NCBI GenBank assembly: GCA_903937385.1
Contig: CAIZZF010000028.1
Span: forward strand, 1-35,735
DNA from: an uncultured Holophagaceae bacterium
GTDB lineage: Bacteria > Acidobacteriota > Holophagae > Holophagales > Holophagaceae
Direction of reading: 5' to 3'
DNA: 35,735 nt
Part shown: positions 8,185-16,039 of the stretch, piece by piece
Layout of the letters: each line of letters begins with the position of its first letter
Position numbering within the stretch: the stretch's first letter is position 1
Notes under the pieces: generated by a model
What the model saw: the letters and a program-made list of their open reading frames with translations, nothing else
What the model was told of the DNA's origin: nothing
Database searches by the model: none
Program-made: the position numbers and the translations under genes

Positions 8185-9210
8185 ATGACTCAAGCCACCG
8201 TGCAGCAGCCCGCCGAATGGGAACGTCACAGCGCCTGCTGGCTGGCCTGGCCCAGCCACGGCCACCTCTGGCAGGAGAACCTGGCTCCGGCCCAGGCCGA
8301 GTTCACGGGTCTCTGCCTGGCCATCGCCGAGCAGGGCGGCGAAGCCCTGGAGCTGCTGGTGCAGGATGCCGCCGCCGAGGCCCAGGCCCGCGCGGCTCTG
8401 GCTCCCGTGCTGGAGAAGGTGCGGTTCCATCAGGTGCCCGTGGGCGACATCTGGCTGCGGGACACGGCGCCGATCTTCGTGCGGGAGGGGTCCGGCGCCC
8501 TGGGGGCCGCCTGCTTCCGCTTCAACGGCTGGGGTGGGAAGTATGTCCTGCCCGGCGATGACCAGGTCGCAGGCCGCGTGGCCGCCCTGAGCGGCGTTCC
8601 GGCGCGGGTCCACGACTGGATCCTGGAGGGCGGCTCCATCGAGGCCGATGGCGAGGGCACCCTGCTCACCACGCGCCAGTGCCTGCTCAACCCCAACCGC
8701 AACCCGGGTCTGGACGAGGCTGGGATCGAGGCGGCGCTGCGCACGGACCTGGGCGCGGAGAAGGTGCTCTGGCTGGACGAGGGCCTGCTCAACGATCACA
8801 CCGACGGTCACATCGACACCCTGGCCCGGTTCGTGGCGCCGGGCGTGGTGGTCTGCATGGAGGCCCGCGAGGCGGACGATCCCAACGCCGCCACCCTGGA
8901 CCGGCTGGCAGCGGACTTGGCCGCCTGCACCGACGCCCGGGGCCGCCGCCTGCGGGTGCTGCGCATCCCCTCGCCCGGGGTGCTGCTGGACGACGAGGGC
9001 GAGCCGATGCCGGCCAGCTACGTGAACTTCTACCTGGGTAACCGCAGCGTGGTGGTGCCGACCTACGGCACGCCCTACGACGAGGCGGCCCTGGCCGCCC
9101 TGGCTCCGCTGTTCCCAGGGCGCCGGGTGGTGGGCCGCTCGGCCCGTGCCATCCTGAGCGGGGGCGGTGCCTTCCACTGCATCACCCAGCAGCAGCCGGA
9201 GGTCCCATGA
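8185..9210 (+). CDS. aguA: Agmatine deiminase
   Basis: A 341-residue enzyme of the guanidine-modifying fold that converts agmatine to N-carbamoylputrescine and ammonia. The active-site marks are present: DIWLRDTAP, LEGGSIEADGEG, NDHTDGHIDTLARFV (with the catalytic His) and the C-terminal GGGAFHCITQQQP, whose Cys332 is the nucleophile. The GGG(N/A)xHC(I)TQQ(I/Q)P ending is typical of AguA rather than protein-arginine deiminases. ATG 8185 has AGGA at 8171-8174. Its stop overlaps the start of aguB (ATGA, 9207-9210), so the two pathway steps are co-translated. No arginine decarboxylase is in the window, so agmatine is either taken up or made from genes elsewhere. Confidence 0.95.
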   Translation: MTQATVQQPAEWERHSACWLAWPSHGHLWQENLAPAQAEFTGLCLAIAEQGGEALELLVQDAAAEAQARAALAPVLEKVRFHQVPVGDIWLRDTAPIFVREGSGALGAACFRFNGWGGKYVLPGDDQVAGRVAALSGVPARVHDWILEGGSIEADGEGTLLTTRQCLLNPNRNPGLDEAGIEAALRTDLGAEKVLWLDEGLLNDHTDGHIDTLARFVAPGVVVCMEAREADDPNAATLDRLAADLAACTDARGRRLRVLRIPSPGVLLDDEGEPMPASYVNFYLGNRSVVVPTYGTPYDEAALAALAPLFPGRRVVGRSARAILSGGGAFHCITQQQPEVP

Positions 9211-10061
9211 GCCCGTCGAGCACCGTCCGCGTCGCCGCCACCCAGTGCGCCTTCACCGCCAGCCTCGAGGAGAACGTGGCCCGGGTGGAGGGCCTCGTGC
9301 GCCGGGCCGCGGCCCAGGGCGCCCAGGTGATCCTGCCCTCGGAGCTGTTCGAGGGCCCCTACTTCTGCCGTGAGGAGAAGGACGAGTTCTTCGACCTCGC
9401 CCGTCCCGTCGAGGGCCACCCCACCCTCGCCCGCTTCCAGGCCCTGGCCCGGGAGCTGGGGGTGGTGATTCCCGTGTCCTTCTTCGAGCGCGACGGCCAT
9501 GCCCACTACAACAGCCTGGCCATGGTGGACGCGGACGGCGCCCTGCTCGGCGTCTACCGCAAGAGCCACATCCCGGACGGTCCCGGCTACGAGGAGAAGT
9601 TCTACTTCCGTCCTGGCAACACCGGCTTCAAGGTCTGGCCCACGCGCTTCGGCCGCCTGGGGGTGGGCATCTGCTGGGACCAGTGGTACCCCGAGTGCGC
9701 CCGGGCGATGATGCTGCTGGGCGCCGAGATCCTCCTCTACCCCACGGCCATCGGCACCGAGCCCGAGACCCCGGAGCTGGATACCAAGGACCTGTGGCAG
9801 CGGGCCATGATCGGCCACGCGGTGTCGAACGTGGTGCCCGTCGTGGCCTCCAACCGCATCGGGACTGAAGGCGACCAGACCTTCTATGGCCACTCCTTCA
9901 TCGCCAGCCACCGCGGTGAACTGGTGGCGGAGCTGGGCCGCACCGACACGGGGGTCATCCTCGCAGACCTGGACCTGGAGGAGATCCGCCGCAACCGCGC
10001 CTCCTTCGGCTTCTTCCGGGACCGCCGGCCGGACCTCTACGGCATCCTGGCCGAGCGGTAG
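9207..10061 (+). CDS. aguB: N-carbamoylputrescine amidase
   Basis: A 284-residue nitrilase-superfamily enzyme that hydrolyses N-carbamoylputrescine to putrescine, CO2 and ammonia. The catalytic triad is visible: Glu46 in LPSELFEGPYFC, Lys119 in YRKSHIPDGPGYEEKFYF and Cys156 in GVGICWDQWYPE. The ELFEGPYFC and DGPGYEEKFYFRPG segments are specific to the AguB/plant NLP1 branch. It is coupled to aguA by an ATGA overlap. Length matches the family (about 290). A convergent chemoreceptor gene ends five bases after the stop, so the two transcripts must run into each other. Confidence 0.95.
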   Translation: MSPSSTVRVAATQCAFTASLEENVARVEGLVRRAAAQGAQVILPSELFEGPYFCREEKDEFFDLARPVEGHPTLARFQALARELGVVIPVSFFERDGHAHYNSLAMVDADGALLGVYRKSHIPDGPGYEEKFYFRPGNTGFKVWPTRFGRLGVGICWDQWYPECARAMMLLGAEILLYPTAIGTEPETPELDTKDLWQRAMIGHAVSNVVPVVASNRIGTEGDQTFYGHSFIASHRGELVAELGRTDTGVILADLDLEEIRRNRASFGFFRDRRPDLYGILAER

Positions 10062-10065
10062 TCGG

Positions 10066-11250
10066 CTAGACCCGGAACTGCCCCACCTGCTGGTTCTGGT
10101 CCTCGGCGACCCGGGCCAGCTCGGCGGCGGTGCGGGCGACCTCGGCCACGGTCTGGGCCATCTGGCCGGTGGCCGCGGCGTTGTGGGCCACCCGGTCCAG
10201 GTTCACATCCACCTGCTCAGCCACCTCGGCGCTGGTGCGGGCCTGCTCATCCGCGGCGGCGCCCACCTCGAGCAGTACCGAGGCCAGGCCCTGGATGCTG
10301 GACTCGATGGTGCCCAGGGCGGTGACCGTGGCGGCGACCATCTCGGCGCCCTGGGTCACGGAGGTGTTGCTGCGCTCGATGAGCTCTCCGATCTCGCGGG
10401 CCGCGGCGCCGCTGCGCTCGGCCAGCTTCCGGACCTCCTCGGCCACCACCGCGAAGCCCTTGCCCATGGCGCCGGCCTTGGCGGCCTCGATGGCGGCGTT
10501 CAGAGACAGCAGGTTCGTCTGTCGGGCGATGTCCTGGATCAGCCGCACGGCCGCCACCATGCTGGAGGTGGCGAGGCGGATGTCCTCCATGGCCTGGGCG
10601 CTGGCGGCTCCGGCCTGGGCGCCCTGCTGCACCGCAGCCACGGCGGACGCGGATTCCTGCCGGGAGCGCTGGAGGTTTTCCGAGACCTGCTCGATGGAGG
10701 CGGAAAGCTCCGTGACCGCCGCGGCGACCCGCTCGAAGGCGGCCCGCTGGGCCTCGGAGTTGCCGGCCAGGCTCGCGCTGGTGGCGGCCATCTGCTCGCT
10801 GGAGGCGGAGAGCTCGGTCGCGCCACTGGCCACGGAGCCCGAGGTGCTGATCAGGCTCTGGAAGATGCTCCGGATCCGCGCGTTGTAGCTGTTGAAGGCC
10901 GAAGCGACCGCGCCGATCTCGTCCTGGCTGTCGACCGGAAGCTGCAGGGTCAGGTCGCTTCGGCTCAGCCCCTCGGCGAGGGCCTGCAGGGGCCGGGTGA
11001 TCCAGAGGCTCACCCGGTAGACCACGGTGAAAGTGAGCATCCAGAGCACGAAAGAGATCAGGAAGTCGAAGAGGAAGGCCCGCCAGGGGCCCTTGGCGAG
11101 GTCGATCCCGCCCTGCAGCAGCCCCTGCTCCCGCAGCTGGCCATAGAGGGTCCAGGTCTCGTGGATGTTGAAGCAGGCGTAGCCCAGCACCGGGGGCAGG
11201 ATCATCAGCAGGAGCTTCCCGCGCACGCTCAGGCGACTGGACAGAGACAT
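10066..11250 (-). CDS. Methyl-accepting chemotaxis protein
   Basis: About 394 residues. Two TM segments lie near the N-terminus (roughly 13-35 and 58-80) with only a short loop between them, so there is almost no periplasmic sensor. A HAMP-like segment follows ([18 protein letters not shown]... [11 protein letters not shown]), then a long coiled-coil signalling domain whose hairpin tip is [34 protein letters not shown]. Such MCPs sense through the membrane, cytoplasm or a partner. ATG 11250 is preferred because CGGGAG lies six bases upstream; an in-frame ATG at 11292 adds 14 residues but has no visible ribosome site. No che genes are in the window. The C-terminus lacks a CheR-binding pentapeptide. 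Confidence 0.92.
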   Translation of the reverse strand: MSLSSRLSVRGKLLLMILPPVLGYACFNIHETWTLYGQLREQGLLQGGIDLAKGPWRAFLFDFLISFVLWMLTFTVVYRVSLWITRPLQALAEGLSRSDLTLQLPVDSQDEIGAVASAFNSYNARIRSIFQSLISTSGSVASGATELSASSEQMAATSASLAGNSEAQRAAFERVAAAVTELSASIEQVSENLQRSRQESASAVAAVQQGAQAGAASAQAMEDIRLATSSMVAAVRLIQDIARQTNLLSLNAAIEAAKAGAMGKGFAVVAEEVRKLAERSGAAAREIGELIERSNTSVTQGAEMVAATVTALGTIESSIQGLASVLLEVGAAADEQARTSAEVAEQVDVNLDRVAHNAAATGQMAQTVAEVARTAAELARVAEDQNQQVGQFRV

Positions 11251-11319
11251 GGGGGCTCCCGGAGGGACCTCGAACCAGGCCCACTCTTTCATCGGATCTC
11301 AAGGGGGGTTACCTGATAA

Positions 11320-12492
11320 TCAGCCCAGCAGCTTCAGGGTGTCGTCCAGAATCCGGATCACGCTGAGGATATGGAAAGGCTCGACGACCAGGTAGTCCAC
11401 GGCGCCGGCGGCCATGGCCCGGTTCCGCTTGAGGTCGAACCCCTCGTCGGTGCCCGCCAGCAGGATGGGGAGGGGACACTTCTCCTGCTGGATCAGGCGC
11501 CCGCAGCGCTCCAGCGAGGTGCCGGCGCGCTGGCGATGGTGGATCAGCACCAGCTTGATGCGACCCCACTCGCCCTCCCCGGCGCCCAGCGCCGCCAGCG
11601 AGGGCAGCACGGGTCCCTTCATGAGGTCCAGGGCGGTGACGCCGAACTTCCGCCCGACGGCCTCCGCCAGCCGCGCTGGGAAGGCCTCCTCGCCCGCCAG
11701 GACCAGCAGCATCGGGTCCCGGTCCACGAGGATCTTCGGCAGGGCCGCCGGAGGGGCGGTCTCCCGGCGGGGGACCAGGCGGGCCGACTCCATGCCTCCC
11801 GGGACGAAACGGGACAGGTCACGCTGGGCTTGGTGGTGCTTGGCCTCCATGAGCCACTGCCGGTAGCGGCTCAGCCGCTTCTTGTCGGCGGACTCGGTGA
11901 TGCGCAAGCCCCAGACCCGATCGCCGAAGTAGGCCACCCGCATGGGCAGGGCCAGGTTCTCGCCGATGGCCGCCCGCAGCTCCACGGAGGTGGTCGCGTT
12001 CAGCCTCAGCATGTCGCCGAGGATCCGGGTGGCCTCGGGCGGCGCCAGCTCCAGGCCGTCCTCCCCAAAGGCCAGGGCGAAGCCATCTTGCACGTTGTTC
12101 TGCTGGTCCGCGAAGGGGCAGGGCACAGGTCGGTCGGGGGCGTATTCCGCCAGCCGGTGCGTGTCCAGGGCCCGGAGGAGGCGCGGCATGGCGACGTGGC
12201 AGGCCTCGGTGCCGTGGAACTTGCCGTGACCCTGCAGGTCCACCACAGCCTCGTAGGGCAGGCCCCGGTCCAGCAGGTGCAGGGTGACCCGGGAGCCCGG
12301 CTTCAGGCCCCACTGCCCCCGGCCCAGGTCGGAGATGCCGAGGACCACCCGGTCGGAAGCCTCGGCCAGCACCCGGAAGTCCCCGCGGAAGTGGCCGAAG
12401 ATCAGGCTGACCGTCCCCTCGTCCTCACACAGCCGCTGGAAGACCATGCGGATGGCCTCGTGCTGGTCCTTGTTGAGGCTCGTGGTGCCCAT
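11320..12492 (-). CDS. PilZ/YcgR-like protein fused to a degenerate receiver domain
   Basis: About 390 residues. The first half has the beta-rich pattern of YcgR/PilZ proteins (VSLIFGHFRGDFRVLAEA..., then FALAFGEDGLELAPPEATRILGDML), but the c-di-GMP-binding arginine motif RxxxR is not clear. The last 125 residues (from about ILVDRDPMLLVLAGEE) follow a CheY-like alternation, ending GAVDYLVVEPFHILSVIRILDDTLKLLG. At the phospho-acceptor position the strand reads LVLIHHRQ instead of LxLDxxMP, and the conserved lysine before PF is glutamate (VEPF), so it probably cannot be phosphorylated. ATG 12492 was chosen; an in-frame TTG at 12510 is possible. It lies downstream of meaB on the same strand with about 30 bp between. 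Role unknown; a c-di-GMP or protein-interaction role is only a guess. Confidence 0.7.
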   Translation of the reverse strand: MGTTSLNKDQHEAIRMVFQRLCEDEGTVSLIFGHFRGDFRVLAEASDRVVLGISDLGRGQWGLKPGSRVTLHLLDRGLPYEAVVDLQGHGKFHGTEACHVAMPRLLRALDTHRLAEYAPDRPVPCPFADQQNNVQDGFALAFGEDGLELAPPEATRILGDMLRLNATTSVELRAAIGENLALPMRVAYFGDRVWGLRITESADKKRLSRYRQWLMEAKHHQAQRDLSRFVPGGMESARLVPRRETAPPAALPKILVDRDPMLLVLAGEEAFPARLAEAVGRKFGVTALDLMKGPVLPSLAALGAGEGEWGRIKLVLIHHRQRAGTSLERCGRLIQQEKCPLPILLAGTDEGFDLKRNRAMAAGAVDYLVVEPFHILSVIRILDDTLKLLG

Positions 12493-12521
12493 GGCCGCTT
12501 CATCGGGCAAAGCCCCTGGAA

Positions 12522-13460
12522 CTATAGTTTGTCGAGGAGCTCCGCCACGACCGAGTAGGGGTCCCGGACCCGGTCGGCGATGGCCTGGATGCCCGCCTCC
12601 ACCCAGGGGGCGCCCACGCGGGCCTTGGCCCGACGCGAGGCGGCCTCGGCCAGGAGGGACTCAAAGCGCAACCGGGCCCGCTCCCGGGCCTTGCGCTCCA
12701 GTCCGCCGTGCGCCCGGAGCCACAGGCCGTGTTCCCGGATCCGGGCGATGAGCTCCGGGATGCCCTGGCCCTGCTGAGCCACCGTGCGCAGCACCGGGGG
12801 ATCCCAGGGCCGGACACAAGACAGGGACTTCATGGCCTCGATGCCCTGCTCCACCTGATCGGCCCCGTCCCGGTCCGCCTTGTTGATCACGAACAGGTCA
12901 GCCACTTCCATGATGCCGGCCTTGATGGCCTGGATCTCGTCGCCCATGCCCGGGACCAGGACCACGCAGCAGGTCTGGACGCAGCTCACCACGTCCACCT
13001 CGTCCTGCCCCACGCCCACGGTCTCGACCAGGATGGTGTCGTAGCCTGCGGCATCCAGCAGGTCGATGGCGTCCTGGGTGGCCCGCGCCAGGCCGCCGAG
13101 GGCGCCCCGGGTGGCCATGCTGCGGATGAAGATGCCCGGATCCGCCGCGCACCGGCCCATGCGGATGCGATCGCCCAGGATGGCCCCGCCACTGAAGGGG
13201 GAGGTGGGATCCACGGCCAGGATCCCCACCTTCTGGCCTTCGGCCCGCAGCGCCCGGGCCAGCTGGTCCGTCAGGGTGCTCTTGCCGGCCCCGGGGGAAC
13301 CCGTGATGCCGACCACGGCGGCCCGCCCCAGGTGCGGCCAGAGGGCGGACATGAGCTCCCGGGCGCCGGGGTGGCCGTTCTCCATCCAGGAGATGGCCCG
13401 GCCCAGGGCTCGGGCCTCGCCGCGGCGCAGGGGTTCGAGGAGTTCGGCACTGGGAGACAT
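12522..13460 (-). CDS. meaB: Methylmalonyl-CoA mutase-associated GTPase MeaB
   Basis: A 312-residue G3E-class P-loop GTPase. The Walker A loop is GITGSPGAGKST (51-62); the family signature VDPTSPFSGGAILGDRIRM follows, then SMATRGALGGLARA, VETVGVGQDEVDV (G3 region) and VINKADRDGADQ (the NKxD guanine-specificity motif). MeaB/ArgK proteins gate cobalamin loading and protect methylmalonyl-CoA mutase or related B12-dependent acyl-CoA mutases. The mutase subunits are not in this window. The start ATG 13460 faces the zinc-ribbon gene across a 106-bp divergent gap that should hold both promoters. Confidence 0.95.
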   Translation of the reverse strand: MSPSAELLEPLRRGEARALGRAISWMENGHPGARELMSALWPHLGRAAVVGITGSPGAGKSTLTDQLARALRAEGQKVGILAVDPTSPFSGGAILGDRIRMGRCAADPGIFIRSMATRGALGGLARATQDAIDLLDAAGYDTILVETVGVGQDEVDVVSCVQTCCVVLVPGMGDEIQAIKAGIMEVADLFVINKADRDGADQVEQGIEAMKSLSCVRPWDPPVLRTVAQQGQGIPELIARIREHGLWLRAHGGLERKARERARLRFESLLAEAASRRAKARVGAPWVEAGIQAIADRVRDPYSVVAELLDKL

Positions 13461-13566
13461 GCGCCCAGGATGCCAGACAAGGCCCCTGGGTCGGAGCGGA
13501 ACTCGCGCCCCGGGTCGGGTTGGGGTACCCTAGCCTCTCGGCACAGGCCGGACTGGAACCAACACC

Positions 13567-13971
13567 ATGAAAAAAGGGCCTCTTTCCATGAGCGATCCCG
13601 CGGCTGGGGATTCGGCTCCCGCTGCGGCCCCAAAGCCTGCACCCGTGCTTCTCACGAAGCGCGTCGCGGTCGCGCCGCCGGACCCCGCTGCCCCCCGGGA
13701 GAAGATCTGCTCCGAGTGCGGCGTGCACTTCCGCGTCGAGCAGGGCCAGAAGTTCTACCTCTGCCCGGACTGCTACCGGCGGTCCTTCGTCTACAAGCGC
13801 AAGGGCGGCCAGGAGACGGCCCGCATCCTGACCCACATCACCTGCGCCAGCTGTGGGGCCACGGAGTACCTGCCCTTCATCCCCGAGGACCCAGCCAAGG
13901 CCCTCTGCCGAGCCTGCTTCGCCAAGGCGCGCCCGGAACAAAAGCCCGCTCCCCGACACCCTCATCGATAG
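13567..13971 (+). CDS. CxxC-x17-CxxC zinc-ribbon protein
   Basis: A 134-residue protein with a disordered, Ala/Pro-rich N-terminus and two zinc ribbons: Cys48, 51, 66, 69 and Cys93, 96, 114, 117. The second has exactly 17 residues between its CxxC pairs (ITCASCGATEYLPFIP then ALCRACF), the layout of the CxxC-x17-CxxC domain family of unknown function. The linker YRRSFVYKRKGGQETA is basic, so nucleic-acid binding is possible but not shown. An in-frame ATG at 13588 (MSDPAAG) could be the true start. It is 13 bases upstream of the next gene, likely in one transcript. Confidence 0.72.
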   Translation: MKKGPLSMSDPAAGDSAPAAAPKPAPVLLTKRVAVAPPDPAAPREKICSECGVHFRVEQGQKFYLCPDCYRRSFVYKRKGGQETARILTHITCASCGATEYLPFIPEDPAKALCRACFAKARPEQKPAPRHPHR

Positions 13972-13984
13972 CTCCGAGGTTTCC

Positions 13985-15127
13985 ATGCGCCTGCGCCTTT
14001 TGCCCCTCCTGCTCGTCGCCACCTTCCTGCCTGCCCAGGCCCCGACCAAGGCTGCCCCCAAGGCGCCTGCCAAGCCTGCGGCTGCCAAGGCTGCCCCCAC
14101 CAAGCCGACCCCCGAGGCTGAGACCGCCCGCCGCGCCCTGCGGGAGACCCTCGACGCCATCGACGCCGCCTGGTTCGGCCAGGCCTACCAGGGGGTCACC
14201 TCGGTGGAGCTCCAGGGCACCCTGGGCATCGCCCTCAGCGGAGCCGCCGTGAACCAGAAGGTCGACAGCCTCAGCCAGGGCCTCGTGCAGGGCAACAGCC
14301 AGGGCGGCCAGACGAACCTCCGGGTCAAGAGCGTCTACTTCGCCAATGGCGATTTCAAGACGGACCTCGCGGGCGACTTCGGGACCATCCTCTTCACCCG
14401 GCGCGGCAACCGTGGCTTCCTCTACAGCAAGGAACAGAACGCCTACACCACCCGGGTGGACCTCCCCCCCCCCGATGCACCGCTGACCTACATGTCCTGG
14501 TTCCGCCAGACCCTGAATGACATCAAGGCGGTCTACATCGATGCCTCCACCTTCAAGCCCAGCCTGGCCGCCGAGGAGACCGTCGAGGGCCGCTCCCTGC
14601 AGCGCCTGGTCTTCACGGCCCCCACCGCAGCCTGGGATGCCAAGAAGCGGGAGCAGACCCTGGCCCAGAGCCTGGGCTTCTGGAAGCGCGGGAAGCTTGA
14701 GGTGGCCGTCGACAAGACCACCAAGCTGCCTGTGCGCCTCGAGTTCCGCAACGACGACCAGGGCGTGCACACCCGCATGGACTTCAGCTATGGCGAGAAG
14801 GGCCGCCTCCAGGCCGTCAACATCAGCAACTCCAGCCGGGGCTTCGAGGGACCGGGCTGGCTGCGCATCGGCTACGGCGGCGATGGCCGCATGTCCAACG
14901 TCGCCGGTGAGCTGAGCCCGGGCTCGGGCAAGCGCGTGTCCTTCGCCATGGACCTCGCCTGGTCCAAGACCCGCAGCGCCAGCGAGCTCGCCGCCGTTCC
15001 CCCCGCCGGCGCCACCAAGCGCGGTCGCGAGGACATGGAGACCCAGCTGGTCCTGGGCCTCGCCGCCAAGATCTTCGACCTCCAGCGCGCCGGCCTGAAC
15101 GTGCGCAGCGTCGTCATCGGCAAGTAA
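13985..15127 (+). CDS. Exported hypothetical protein with Ala/Pro/Lys-rich linker
   Basis: A 380-residue protein with a signal peptide (MRLRLLPLLLVATFLPAQA), then a low-complexity linker rich in KAAPKAPAKPA repeats (about 20-45), then a beta-rich body. The body has features of the LolA/LolB-like or DUF-type periplasmic lipid-carrier fold (AYTTRVDLPPP, GKLEVAVDKTTKLPVRLEFRN, THRMDFSYGEKGR-like strands), but I cannot name a family firmly. ATG 13985 has GAGG six bases upstream. It carries a run of ten C at 14464-14473 in the body (VDLPPPD); the frame is intact in this copy, but the tract could slip. The preceding zinc-ribbon gene is 13 bp away. Confidence 0.72.
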   Translation: MRLRLLPLLLVATFLPAQAPTKAAPKAPAKPAAAKAAPTKPTPEAETARRALRETLDAIDAAWFGQAYQGVTSVELQGTLGIALSGAAVNQKVDSLSQGLVQGNSQGGQTNLRVKSVYFANGDFKTDLAGDFGTILFTRRGNRGFLYSKEQNAYTTRVDLPPPDAPLTYMSWFRQTLNDIKAVYIDASTFKPSLAAEETVEGRSLQRLVFTAPTAAWDAKKREQTLAQSLGFWKRGKLEVAVDKTTKLPVRLEFRNDDQGVHTRMDFSYGEKGRLQAVNISNSSRGFEGPGWLRIGYGGDGRMSNVAGELSPGSGKRVSFAMDLAWSKTRSASELAAVPPAGATKRGREDMETQLVLGLAAKIFDLQRAGLNVRSVVIGK

Positions 15128-15160
15128 CCCGAAGGCCCTGCCCCGGCGAAAGGGGGCGTC

Positions 15161-15562
15161 ATGTGGCGAAGAGCTCTCGTCGTTTCTGCCGCCCTCGGTG
15201 GCTCCTTCTCCTGTCGGACGCTGCTCCTTTTCTCTCCTCCCCCGCCCTGGGTAGTCGAGGCCGAGGCCGAGGTGCGCCGCACCCGGCACGCCTTTTTTGA
15301 CCGGGCCAGCGAGCTTGTCGCGAACCTGGATGACCGGGTTTCGGATGCACCCAGCCTTGCCTTGGCCCTCACGAACGCCTGTGCGCCGGAATACGACGCC
15401 TACGCCAAGGCAAGGTCGGTTCTGGCAGGGCCGACGGATAGGCAGCGCGAAAGCAAGCGGCGGGCCTTGGACCACCCGAAGGAGAAAAGCAGAGCAGCCC
15501 TGCCCATCGTGCTGGCCCACCGGGCGGGCAAGCCGCTCAAGCGGAGGGACTACACAGGGTGA
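15161..15562 (+). CDS. Small exported hypothetical protein
   Basis: A 133-residue open frame with a hydrophobic N-terminus (MWRRALVVSAALGGSFSC...LLLF), possibly a signal peptide or anchor, and a helical charged body (VEAEAEVRRTRHAFFDRASELVANLDD, then ALTNACAPEYDAYAKARSVL). A GGGGG ribosome site lies just upstream of ATG 15161, and it follows the previous gene by 33 bp on the same strand. No family is recognised. Amino-acid composition of the central part looks like real protein, whereas the antisense frames are arginine- or serine-rich shadows. The region downstream decays into non-coding sequence, so this could also be the last gene before a rearranged zone. Confidence 0.5.
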   Translation: MWRRALVVSAALGGSFSCRTLLLFSPPPPWVVEAEAEVRRTRHAFFDRASELVANLDDRVSDAPSLALALTNACAPEYDAYAKARSVLAGPTDRQRESKRRALDHPKEKSRAALPIVLAHRAGKPLKRRDYTG

Positions 15563-15698
15563 TTGCCCGGCCCCCTGCTGCCCTCCAACCCTGCCGCCTG
15601 CGCTGCCTCTCAGGACTGTCTGGGCGTGGCGCTTCCTGGTAGCCATCTACTCAGGGATGGGTGGGTCCGGCTGCGGAGGTAGGCCTGGAGATCCTGGC

Positions 15699-15734
15699 GC
15701 CGCCGATGAGCGGGGTCAGGTTGATGTCCACCAT
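15699..15734 (-). pseudogene. ExbD/TolR N-terminal remnant
   Basis: On the minus strand the frame reads RRGAMVDINLTPLI and then GGARISRPT. MVDINLTPLI is the hallmark start of ExbD/TolR proteins, where it should run on into DVxLVLLIIFM; here the match stops abruptly and no TM segment follows. I read it as the stump of an exbD-type gene cut by deletion or rearrangement. The match is only ten residues, so chance is possible. Confidence 0.33.
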
Positions 15735-15858
15735 GGCGCCGCGTCTGGATCCTGGGGTGAAGGCCGTGTTGCTCCTGGGCTGAGGGTTTCAGCCTGACCG
15801 CAAGGCGGTAGCGGGAGGCGACGGTGAAGTTGGGGTTGCCATCGGTGAAAGGTGTGAT

Positions 15859-15883
15859 AATTTTTTGTCTACGACAAAAAATT
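15859..15883. promoter_or_regulatory. Perfect inverted repeat AATTTTTTGTC-TAC-GACAAAAAATT
   Basis: Two 11-bp arms (15859-15869 and 15873-15883) match perfectly around a 3-base spacer. It lies about 155 bp upstream of the triple-RidA start in the first AT-rich stretch after GC-rich host DNA. The TTGTC-N3-GACAA core has the look of a dimeric repressor operator (GntR/TetR-like); as RNA it could instead form an A/U-rich hairpin. No regulator gene is adjacent. Confidence 0.45.
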
Positions 15884-15904
15884 TTAGACACGCACCCTTT
15901 CCCG

Positions 15905-15914
15905 CCCCCCCCCC
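15905..15914. repeat. Homopolymeric C10 tract upstream of triple-RidA gene
   Basis: Ten consecutive C between the palindrome and the triple-RidA gene, about 125 bp before its start. Tracts of this length can change length by slippage and so vary promoter spacing; they are also a common place for sequencing error. Confidence 0.6.
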
Positions 15915-16039
15915 ACCCACAGGTCCCCATGAGCTAATCCCGCTAGGACATACGGGTCCTGATCCCCAGCACTTGCATCTCAGCATTTTTATTCTTTATT
16001 TTTTTCCATTAACTTCGAACTAACGAAGGAAAATCTTAC

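Larger units (their letters stand above)
15563..16039. other. 477-bp gene-free junction with sharp composition change
   Basis: No convincing intact gene. The first 280 bases are GC-rich like the host and include an ExbD/TolR-like scrap on the minus strand (15699-15734). From about 15855 the sequence becomes AT-rich, with an 11-bp-arm perfect palindrome, a C10 tract and a T-rich leader just before the triple-RidA gene. It probably marks the edge of an acquired or rearranged segment. Confidence 0.5.

Noticed and set aside
9886-11316. 476-codon plus-strand frame
   Set aside because: Shadow of the chemoreceptor gene; the translation is Gly/His-rich with no domain.
12708-14252. 514-codon plus-strand frame
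   Set aside because: Overlaps meaB and two genes with clear families; rich in Pro, Arg and His as expected for antisense of GC-rich codons.
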